NCBI GenBank assembly: GCA_900771425.1
Contig: CAAGNV010000089.1
Coordinates: forward strand, 1 to 11,668
Direction: 5' to 3'
DNA from: Bacteroidaceae bacterium
GTDB lineage: Bacteria; Bacteroidota; Bacteroidia; Bacteroidales; Bacteroidaceae
Length of the DNA stretch: 11,668 nt
The position numbers and the translations under genes were made by a program. Below the pieces are notes generated by a model, which saw only the letters and a program-made list of their open reading frames with translations, was not told the origin of the DNA and ran no database searches. Positions 6,589 to 11,628 of this stretch are shown piece after piece; the stretch's first letter is position 1, and each line of letters opens with the position of its first letter.

Positions 6589-7488
6589 ATGGCAAAGTTT
6601 AAATGTAATGTATGTGGCCAGACTTTTGAGGCTCCCACAAAACCAGAGAAGTGTCCTATATGCGGTGCCGATGCTTCAATGATAGAAGAAGTAAAGGACG
6701 AAAATGCAGCAACCGAGGCAGCACCAAAGAAGGGAATCAACACCAACGGTAACGCATACACCATTATCTATGCATCAGTGATGGTACTTATCGTTGCGTT
6801 CCTCCTTGCATTCGTTGCTTCTGCACTCAAGCCAACTCAGGACGCCAACGTTGTTAACGACGTTAAGAACCAGATTCTCACATCACTCAATATTGAGAGT
6901 ACGGACGTTGCAGCCGACTTCGACAAGTATGTCAAGGACATGCTCATTCAGGACGGTGAACTCGTTCCTTACGAAGGCGACTTCCAGACTTCATACAGCT
7001 CAGAACTCAAGAACGGCAATCTTCACCTCTTCGTTGCTACACTCGAGGATGGCTCAACCAAGTATGTCGTACCTATGGTAGGACGCGGACTTTGGGGCGG
7101 ACTCTGGGGTTATGTAGCACTCGACGAAGACTTCCAGACAGTCTATGGCACTTACTTCAGCCACGAGAGCGAAACTGCCGGTCTCGGTGCCCTTATCGCA
7201 GAACGTAAGTTCCAGACAAGCTTCATCGGCAAGAAAGTATTTGCAGACGACCCTAACACAGTGGCTCTCACAGTCACTAAGTCAGGCAAGGCTGAAGGTG
7301 ACAACCAGGTAAACGGCGTCACAGGTGCTACACTCACAAGCAAGGGCGTTGCCGAAATGGTAACAACCGGACTGCAGCAGTATGCTGAGGCATTCAAGCC
7401 TGCAACAGCGTCTGTAGCAGCCGACGCAGACATCCCTGCCGTTGATGAGTACGAGAATATTGAAAACATTAACGAAGTAACAGAATAA
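6589..7488 (+). CDS. nqrC: Na+-translocating NADH:quinone reductase subunit C with N-terminal rubredoxin-like domain
   Basis: NqrC carries a covalent FMN in a periplasmic domain held by one N-terminal membrane helix. In this 299-residue protein the helix is at about 58-80 (YTIIYASVMVLIVAFLL). The FMN attachment motif is T245-G-A-T248, with T248 as predicted acceptor. GRGLWGGLWGYVALD near 165-179 is typical of the family. Most NqrC proteins are about 230-260 residues and begin just before the helix. Here residues 1-48 add a four-cysteine module with C6-x2-C9-G and C22-P-x-C25-G, the two knuckles of short rubredoxin-like domains such as the tail of rubrerythrin, followed by an acidic linker. 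The topology places it in the cytoplasm. It could bind iron and pass electrons, or zinc for structure. Starting at the next methionine (residue 31) would remove this module but keep the helix. The knuckles are intact and the reading frame starts 5 bp after nqrB, so the full-length start is preferred. Confidence 0.95.
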   Translation: MAKFKCNVCGQTFEAPTKPEKCPICGADASMIEEVKDENAATEAAPKKGINTNGNAYTIIYASVMVLIVAFLLAFVASALKPTQDANVVNDVKNQILTSLNIESTDVAADFDKYVKDMLIQDGELVPYEGDFQTSYSSELKNGNLHLFVATLEDGSTKYVVPMVGRGLWGGLWGYVALDEDFQTVYGTYFSHESETAGLGALIAERKFQTSFIGKKVFADDPNTVALTVTKSGKAEGDNQVNGVTGATLTSKGVAEMVTTGLQQYAEAFKPATASVAADADIPAVDEYENIENINEVTE

Positions 7489-7494
7489 GGAGGA
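7487..7494 (+). promoter_or_regulatory. Strong Shine-Dalgarno site for nqrD
   Basis: AAGGAGGA overlaps the nqrC stop codon and lies 8 nt before the nqrD ATG. It is close to a full anti-SD match, unusual in Bacteroidetes, where SD use is weak. The spacer CTAAGAAT resembles the spacer before nqrF. Confidence 0.75.
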
Positions 7495-7502
7495 CTAAGA
7501 AT

Positions 7503-8132
7503 ATGAGTTTATTTTCAAAAGAGAATGGTGCCGTATTCACAGGCCCACTTAACTTAAACAACCCAATCGCCGTACAGGTGCTCGGTATCTGTTCTGCTCT
7601 CGCAGTAACAAGTCAACTGAAACCTGCCATCGTGATGGGACTTTCTGTGACAGTGATTACTGCTTTCTCAAACGTAATCATCTCACTCATCCGTAAGACC
7701 ATACCTAACCGTATTCGTATCATCGTACAGCTTGTAGTAGTTGCTGCCCTCGTAACCATCGTGAGCAACATACTGAAGGCATACGTTTACGACGTGAGCG
7801 TACAACTCTCAGTTTATGTAGGTCTGATCATTACCAACTGTATCCTCATGGGACGTCTCGAAGCCTTCGCACTTCAGAACGGACCTTGGGAGTCTTTCCT
7901 CGACGGTATTGCCAACGGACTTGGATACGCAATTATCCTCGTCATCGTAGGTTTCGTACGTGAACTGCTCGGTAGCGGTACACTCTTCGGACTTACCATC
8001 ATTCCGTCAAGCACGCTTATGGAGAACGGAGGACTTTACCTCCACAATGGTATGATGACAATGCCAGCCATGGCACTGATCATCCTCGCATGTGTAATCT
8101 GGGCACACCGCTCAATAAATAAGGAGAAGTAG
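7503..8132 (+). CDS. nqrD: Na+-translocating NADH:quinone reductase subunit D
   Basis: NqrD is one of two homologous, inversely oriented membrane subunits that hold an iron or iron-sulfur centre in the middle of the membrane, shuttling electrons from NqrF towards NqrC. The 209-residue protein has about six hydrophobic helices. The two cysteines used as ligands in the family are present: C30 in LGICSALAV and C113 in ITNCILMG (Cys29 and Cys112 in the Vibrio enzyme). The paired sequences around the cysteines match the half-helix arrangement known from Nqr structures. It starts 14 bp after nqrC behind a strong Shine-Dalgarno site. In the standard operon nqrE follows directly. Here 478 bp separate the two genes and contain a four-helix-bundle gene with flanking repeats. 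Confidence 0.97.
   Translation: MSLFSKENGAVFTGPLNLNNPIAVQVLGICSALAVTSQLKPAIVMGLSVTVITAFSNVIISLIRKTIPNRIRIIVQLVVVAALVTIVSNILKAYVYDVSVQLSVYVGLIITNCILMGRLEAFALQNGPWESFLDGIANGLGYAIILVIVGFVRELLGSGTLFGLTIIPSSTLMENGGLYLHNGMMTMPAMALIILACVIWAHRSINKEK
8121..8126 (+). promoter_or_regulatory. Stranded ribosome-binding site, probably once serving nqrE
   Basis: AAGGAG lies within the last codons of nqrD, where the site for the next cistron would be expected. The nearest downstream start (8181) is 54 nt away, too far for it to act there, and nqrE now begins 484 nt away. If the intervening segment were removed at the shared AAC bases, the site would sit about 11 nt from the nqrE ATG. That its original role was for nqrE is an inference. 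Confidence 0.45.
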
Positions 8133-8135
8133 AAC

Positions 8136-8170
8136 TAAATTCGAATTACAAAATACAAATTACGAAATCC
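8136..8170 (-). repeat. Left heptad array flanking the inserted gene (minus-strand orientation)
   Basis: Five 7-bp units run from 8136 to 8170: TAAATTC, GAATTAC, AAAATAC, AAATTAC and GAAATCC. Read on the minus strand they are degenerate copies of GTAATTC, opposite in orientation to the array at 8576-8608. The array begins 3 bp after the nqrD stop and ends 10 bp before the four-helix-bundle start codon. Confidence 0.75.
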
Positions 8171-8180
8171 TGACCAGCTG

Positions 8181-8561
8181 ATGAAGAATAATTTGTTATC
8201 TGATAAAGCCATGGCATTTGCAGTACGAGTATGCAATCTATGTAAATACCTTGTTGACAGCGGAAATGAAAAGATCATTTCAAGACAGTTGTTTAAATCA
8301 GGTACATCAATAGGTGCAAATATTGCAGAAGCATTATGTGCTGAATCTGATGCTGATTTTGTTCATAAACTTCGAATAGCCAGGAAAGAAGCTTCCGAAA
8401 CAATATATTGGCTCGAACTTCTGTGCAGAACTAAATATATTGATGAAAAGGGCGCTATGTCAATGAAAGCAGATTGTGAAGAATTGGTCAAAATCATGAC
8501 ATCTACAATCTTGACGATGGATAATAAGATTAATAAAAACAATATTGCTTCAAAGGCATAA
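8181..8561 (+). CDS. Four-helix-bundle protein of the S23/23S-rRNA-intervening-sequence (IVP) family
   Basis: This 126-residue, predicted all-helical cytoplasmic protein matches the four-helix-bundle family first described from intervening sequences in 23S rRNA genes and related to the Avd accessory proteins of diversity-generating retroelements. Diagnostic segments are SGTSIGANIAEA (40-51), DFVHKL (59-64) and the helix IARKEASETIYWLELL (66-81). Free-standing members are scattered through Bacteroidetes genomes and their role is not settled; a basic nucleic-acid-binding scaffold has been proposed. The gene interrupts the nqrD-nqrE junction, is more AT-rich than the nqr genes, lacks their preferred codons, and is bracketed by opposed heptad arrays, all signs of insertion. 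It reads in the operon's direction and would be transcribed from the nqr promoter. No rRNA sequence or reverse transcriptase is present nearby. The family call is firm; the biological role is unknown. Confidence 0.92.
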   Translation: MKNNLLSDKAMAFAVRVCNLCKYLVDSGNEKIISRQLFKSGTSIGANIAEALCAESDADFVHKLRIARKEASETIYWLELLCRTKYIDEKGAMSMKADCEELVKIMTSTILTMDNKINKNNIASKA

Positions 8562-8575
8562 TGTGATTGGTATTA

Positions 8576-8608
8576 GTAATTCGTAATTCGAAATTCGTAA
8601 TTAGTAAC
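8576..8608 (+). repeat. Right heptad array flanking the inserted gene
   Basis: Units GTAATTC (8576-8582), GTAATTC (8583-8589), GAAATTC (8590-8596) and GTAATTA (8597-8603), plus a partial GTAAC, lie directly before nqrE. Only 2 bp separate the array from the nqrE ATG. The orientation is opposite to the left array, so together they form degenerate inverted termini around the four-helix-bundle gene. Confidence 0.8.
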
Positions 8609-8610
8609 AT

Positions 8611-9237
8611 ATGGAACATTTCTTTAGTTTATTTGTCCGCTCTATCTTCGTGGACAACATGATATTCGCTTTCTTCTTGGGTATGTGCTCTTATCTTGCA
8701 GTATCTAAGACAGTGAAGACTTCACTCGGACTTGGTGTGGCCGTTACGTTCGTACTCCTCATCACAGTTCCTGTTGACTACTTGCTTCAGACAAAGGTGT
8801 TGGAACCAGGCGGAATGCTCGGCGACGTTGACCTCACATTCCTCGCTTTCATCCTCTTCATCGCAGTCATCGCAGGTATCGTACAGCTCGTCGAGATGGT
8901 CGTTGAGCGCTTCTCTCCATCACTCTACTCTGCACTCGGTATCTTCCTTCCGCTCATCGCTGTGAACTGTGCCATCATGGGTGCTTCGCTCTTCATGCAG
9001 CAGCGTATTCAGATGAATCCAGAGAACTCACAGTATATCGGTGGTGTAGGCGACTGCGTTGCTTACGCTCTCGGTAGTGGTATTGGTTGGACACTCGCTA
9101 TCGTCTGCCTCGCTGCAATCCGCGAGAGAATGGCATACAGCGACGTTCCAAAGCCACTTCAGGGACTTGGCATCACATTCATCACCGTAGGTCTTATGGC
9201 AATGGCATTCATGTGCTTCAGTGGTTTAACATTATAA
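8611..9237 (+). CDS. nqrE: Na+-translocating NADH:quinone reductase subunit E
   Basis: NqrE is the membrane partner of NqrD and supplies the other two cysteine ligands of the intramembrane metal centre. The 208-residue protein has about six hydrophobic helices. The ligands are C26 in FLGMCSYLAV and C120 in IAVNCAIMG, at the same residue numbers as in the Vibrio enzyme, so the N-terminal start is well supported. The sequence EHFFSLFVRSIFVDNMIF at the N-terminus is typical. nqrF follows after 17 bp. Unlike nqrB, nqrD and nqrF, it has no GGA-type ribosome-binding site in front of its ATG. The upstream bases are the AT-rich heptad array, probably because an insertion separated it from its original site. 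The protein itself appears intact. Confidence 0.97.
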   Translation: MEHFFSLFVRSIFVDNMIFAFFLGMCSYLAVSKTVKTSLGLGVAVTFVLLITVPVDYLLQTKVLEPGGMLGDVDLTFLAFILFIAVIAGIVQLVEMVVERFSPSLYSALGIFLPLIAVNCAIMGASLFMQQRIQMNPENSQYIGGVGDCVAYALGSGIGWTLAIVCLAAIRERMAYSDVPKPLQGLGITFITVGLMAMAFMCFSGLTL

Positions 9238-9239
9238 AG

Positions 9240-9245
9240 AAAGGA
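9240..9245 (+). promoter_or_regulatory. Ribosome-binding site for nqrF
   Basis: AAAGGA lies 9 nt before the nqrF ATG, just after the nqrE stop. The spacer CACTAAGAT shares CTAAGA with the spacer before nqrD, which may reflect conserved translation-initiation sequence in this operon. Confidence 0.6.
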
Positions 9246-9254
9246 CACTAAGAT

Positions 9255-10529
9255 ATGGATATGAATTTTATATTAGCATCTATGGGTGTCTTTCTCGTAA
9301 TAACACTCATACTCGTGATTGTACTGCTCGTAGCAAAGAAGTATCTCTCTCCTTCGGGCAATGTGACAATGACAATCAACGGTGAGAACAAACTTCAGGT
9401 TGAGCAGGGCAGCAGCATCCTCGCTACTCTCGCAGCCAATGGCGTTTACCTCAGTTCTGCATGTGGCGGTAAGGGTTCTTGCGGACAGTGCAAGTGTCAG
9501 GTACTCGACGGTGGCGGCGAAATCCTCGACTCAGAAAAGCCTCACTTCACTCGTAAGCAAATCAAGGAAAACTATCGTCTCGGTTGCCAGTGCAAGGTTA
9601 AGGGTGACATCAGCATCAAGGTTCCAGAGTCTGTAATGGGCGTTAAGGAATGGGAATGCACAGTCATCAGCAACAAGAACGTGGCTTCATTCATCAAGGA
9701 GTTCAAGGTGGCTCTCCCTCCAGGCGAACACATGGACTTCATCCCAGGAAGTTACGCACAGATTAAGATTCCTACATACGACATCGATTACGATCGCGAC
9801 ATGGACAAGGATCTCATCGGCGACCTCTATGTACCAACATGGCAGAAGTTCGGTATCTTCGGTTTGAAGCAGAAGAACGAAGTGGCTACAGTACGTGCTT
9901 ACTCTATGGCTAACTACCCAGACGAAGGTGATATCATCACTCTGACAGTACGTATCGCTACTCCTCCGTTCAAACCAAAAGACCAGGGCCCTGGCTTCAT
10001 GGATGTTCCTTGCGGTATTGCTTCTACTTACATCTTCTCACTCAAACCAGGTGATAAGTGTATCATGAGCGGTCCTTACGGAGAATTCCACCCTCACTTT
10101 GACTCTAAGCGCGAGATGATTTGGGTCGGCGGTGGTGCCGGTATGGCTCCTCTGCGTGCACAGATTATGCACATGCTCAAGACTCTTCGCACTACTGACC
10201 GTGAGATGCACTACTTCTACGGAGCACGTGCCATCGACGAAGTATTCTTCCTTGAAGACTTCCTCGAACTCGAGAAGGAATTCCCTAACTTCCACATGCA
10301 CCTCGCCCTCGACCGTCCTGACCCTAAGGCTGACTCTCTCGGCGTGAAGTACACTCCTGGATTCATCGCTCCTGTAATGGGTGACACTTACCTCAAGCAG
10401 CACGAGAATCCTGAAGACATCGAGTACTACCTCTGTGGACCTCCAATGATGGCTAAGACTGTCATTGACCTCCTCCACTCACTCGGTGTTGAAGACGACA
10501 TGATCAACTTCGATAACTTCGGAGCATAA
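9255..10529 (+). CDS. nqrF: Na+-translocating NADH:quinone reductase subunit F (NADH dehydrogenase, FAD and 2Fe-2S)
   Basis: NqrF is the electron entry point: it oxidises NADH at FAD and passes electrons through a 2Fe-2S cluster to the NqrD/E centre. The 424-residue protein has one N-terminal membrane helix (about 5-27). A plant-type ferredoxin domain follows with ligands C70, C76, C79 and C111. Next come a ferredoxin-reductase FAD domain with RAYSMANY (214-221) and an NADH domain with GGGAGMAPL (292-300) and CGPP (394-397). It is slightly longer than the roughly 408-residue Vibrio protein, with the acidic DIDYDRDMDKD stretch at 176-186 lying before the FAD motif, as is usual for the family. 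It is the last nqr cistron, and a strong hairpin terminator begins 10 bp after its stop. A second ATG at 9261 is a possible start that would shorten it by two residues. Confidence 0.97.
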   Translation: MDMNFILASMGVFLVITLILVIVLLVAKKYLSPSGNVTMTINGENKLQVEQGSSILATLAANGVYLSSACGGKGSCGQCKCQVLDGGGEILDSEKPHFTRKQIKENYRLGCQCKVKGDISIKVPESVMGVKEWECTVISNKNVASFIKEFKVALPPGEHMDFIPGSYAQIKIPTYDIDYDRDMDKDLIGDLYVPTWQKFGIFGLKQKNEVATVRAYSMANYPDEGDIITLTVRIATPPFKPKDQGPGFMDVPCGIASTYIFSLKPGDKCIMSGPYGEFHPHFDSKREMIWVGGGAGMAPLRAQIMHMLKTLRTTDREMHYFYGARAIDEVFFLEDFLELEKEFPNFHMHLALDRPDPKADSLGVKYTPGFIAPVMGDTYLKQHENPEDIEYYLCGPPMMAKTVIDLLHSLGVEDDMINFDNFGA

Positions 10530-10539
10530 TATTCATTAT

Positions 10540-10581
10540 CAACAATGGCGAGCCAGCATAGGCCCGCCATTGTTGTATTTT
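10540..10581 (+). terminator. Intrinsic terminator of the nqr operon
   Basis: CAACAATGGCG (10540-10550) pairs perfectly with CGCCATTGTTG (10565-10575). After an A-C mismatch the stem continues with GCC (10552-10554) and GGC (10561-10563) around a 6-nt loop, and TATTTT follows. Position 10 bp after nqrF and 14 bp of stem make this convincing. The T-rich tail doubles as the first unit of the heptad array. Confidence 0.85.
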
Positions 10582-10616
10582 GTAATTCGTATTTCGTAAT
10601 TCGTAATTTGTAATTC
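10575..10616 (+). repeat. Third heptad array, between the nqr terminator and vsr
   Basis: Six contiguous 7-bp units lie at 10575-10616: GTATTTT, GTAATTC, GTATTTC, GTAATTC, GTAATTT and GTAATTC. Orientation and sequence match the array in front of nqrE. It ends 6 bp before the vsr start codon, so it forms nearly the whole vsr leader. No inverted partner is seen on the far side of vsr. Confidence 0.85.
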
Positions 10617-10622
10617 CCACCA

Positions 10623-11126
10623 ATGCCAGACAATCACAACTCTGTACAGCGCCACAACAACATGGCTGCTATTAAGGGCAAGGATACGAAACCCGAAATG
10701 ATAGTCCGCCGGTATCTTTGGAACAACGGTTTCCGATACCGACTGAACCATCCGTTGCTTCCGGGCAAACCCGATGTGGTGCTGCGCAAGTACCGTACCT
10801 GTATCTTCGTCAATGGTTGTTTCTGGCACGGTCACGAAGGCTGCCGCTATTTTGTCATGCCAAAATCGAATGTTGACTTCTGGCAAACCAAGATAACTCG
10901 CAACAAAAAGCGTGACTCGGCAGTACAAAAGAAACTTGCTGCGATGGGCTGGCATTCTATCACTATATGGGAGTGTGAATTGAAACCATCTGTCTGCAAC
11001 AAGACACTTGAATCCCTTGCTTTCACGCTCAATCATCTGTTTATTGAGAATCGGAAAGTCCATAGTTATACAATGCCAGAAGATGATGACCTGTCAATCG
11101 CGGCTGAACCATCAGGCGAGAACTAA
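10623..11126 (+). CDS. vsr: Very-short-patch mismatch repair endonuclease (Vsr family)
   Basis: Vsr nicks DNA 5' of the thymine in T:G mismatches created when 5-methylcytosine deaminates, starting very short patch repair. The 167-residue protein has all family landmarks: NMAAIKGKDTKPEM near the N-terminus (13-26), GKPDVVL with catalytic D51, and CFWHGHEGC at 66-74. This last segment contains the mismatch-intercalating F67-W68 and catalytic H69, and WEC at 116-118 completes the set. The structural zinc site is predicted to be C66, H71, C74 and C118. The C-terminal 30 residues (HSYTMPEDDD onward) are acidic and outside the conserved core. Vsr genes usually adjoin a DNA cytosine-5 methyltransferase. 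None lies in the 10.6 kb before or 542 bp after it here, so it is solitary or its partner lies beyond the window. The start is supported by the usual N-terminal length. The leader is almost entirely heptad repeat. Confidence 0.93.
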   Translation: MPDNHNSVQRHNNMAAIKGKDTKPEMIVRRYLWNNGFRYRLNHPLLPGKPDVVLRKYRTCIFVNGCFWHGHEGCRYFVMPKSNVDFWQTKITRNKKRDSAVQKKLAAMGWHSITIWECELKPSVCNKTLESLAFTLNHLFIENRKVHSYTMPEDDDLSIAAEPSGEN

Positions 11127-11141
11127 ATCACTGTTCTTTTT
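11119..11141 (+). terminator. Weak terminator candidate at the vsr stop
   Basis: AGAAC (11119-11123) pairs with GTTCT (11133-11137) around a 9-nt loop that includes the stop codon, and a run of T follows (11137-11141). The stem is only 5 bp, so termination would be inefficient unless other features help. Confidence 0.35.
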
Positions 11142-11266
11142 GACCATTGGGTATAGTTCGCATCAATGGGGCATCGTATTGTAAAATTCCTATTTTTACT
11201 GTCCCCCTGACTCATATTTATGACTTGAAAGCCGGGCGAATGACTGTCTGAAAAATGCCATTCCGT

Positions 11267-11296
11267 AAGTTCTTGACTGTCAAGTCACTTGAACTT
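11267..11296. other. Nested palindromes in the spacer after vsr
   Basis: Two overlapping 13-bp perfect palindromes, CTTGACTGTCAAG (11272-11284) and TCAAGTCACTTGA (11280-11292), are enclosed by AAGTTC (11267-11272) and GAACTT (11291-11296). Several alternative foldings are possible. It lies in a 542-bp stretch without a convincing gene. No function is assigned. Confidence 0.5.
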
Positions 11297-11309
11297 GCCC
11301 AAAACACGG

Positions 11310-11413
11310 CCATATCTTCGGGCAATAAGAACCATATCTTCGGGCGATAAGAACCATATCTTCGGACAATAAGAACCATATCTTCGGACGATAAGAACCA
11401 TATCTTCGGACGG
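11310..11413. repeat. 22-bp minisatellite, about 4.7 copies
   Basis: Four complete units (11310-11331, 11332-11353, 11354-11375, 11376-11397) and a partial fifth (11398-11413) begin CCATATCTTCGG and end ATAAGAA. Units differ at only two positions: bases 12-14 read GGC in units 1-2 but GAC in 3-4, and the following base is A in units 1 and 3 but G in units 2 and 4. The period is not a multiple of three, so the long open frame on the minus strand through it changes peptide phase each unit and is unlikely to be a gene. Confidence 0.9.
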
Positions 11414-11561
11414 TCATATTTGGCCCTTCTTACATTATGGCATGCCTGCGTTAACGCTCGTTGCTTTTTCTTCTTTGCATAAGAAAGGTACATACGGTTC
11501 CGACTTAGAGCACCTTCGGGTATGAAATCCCGCAGTTTCGTTGGCAAATTTCCATGAATAC

Positions 11562-11628
11562 AATAACAACCGGGTATATCTCTTCGCTTCGCTTGGAGCA
11601 TATACCCGGTTGTCCGTTTGTTGTTATT
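11562..11628. terminator. Long perfect hairpin with an alternative pairing, terminator-like
   Basis: ACAACCGGGTATAT (11566-11579) and ATATACCCGGTTGT (11600-11613) are exact reverse complements over 14 bp with a 20-nt loop. In addition AATAACAAC (11562-11570) can pair with GTTGTTATT (11620-11628), which competes for the base of the first stem and is followed by TT. On the + strand the hairpin is followed by a T-rich stretch within 20 nt; on the minus strand no clean U-tract follows. It could end a + strand transcript or act as an attenuator for whatever lies beyond the window. Confidence 0.5.

Noticed and set aside
8181..8561. rRNA intervening sequence or diversity-generating retroelement
   Set aside because: The four-helix-bundle family suggests both, but no 23S rRNA sequence flanks the gene and there is no reverse transcriptase, template repeat or variable repeat in the window.
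8133..8610. Insertion sequence with transposase
   Set aside because: The only protein encoded is a four-helix bundle without DDE, HUH, or tyrosine/serine recombinase motifs. Termini are degenerate heptads, not matched IS ends, and no clear target duplication beyond AAC is visible.
4080..10529. Rnf complex instead of Nqr
   Set aside because: The first subunit lacks the RnfC ferredoxin motifs, there is no RnfB-type ferredoxin subunit, and NqrF has the FAD, NADH and 2Fe-2S domains specific to Nqr.
11218..11601. Open frame of 127 codons on the minus strand in the 3' spacer
   Set aside because: It runs through the 22-bp minisatellite, whose period shifts phase each unit, and both ends lie in other repeats or hairpins. 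No family resemblance or conserved domain is visible, so it is treated as a chance frame.
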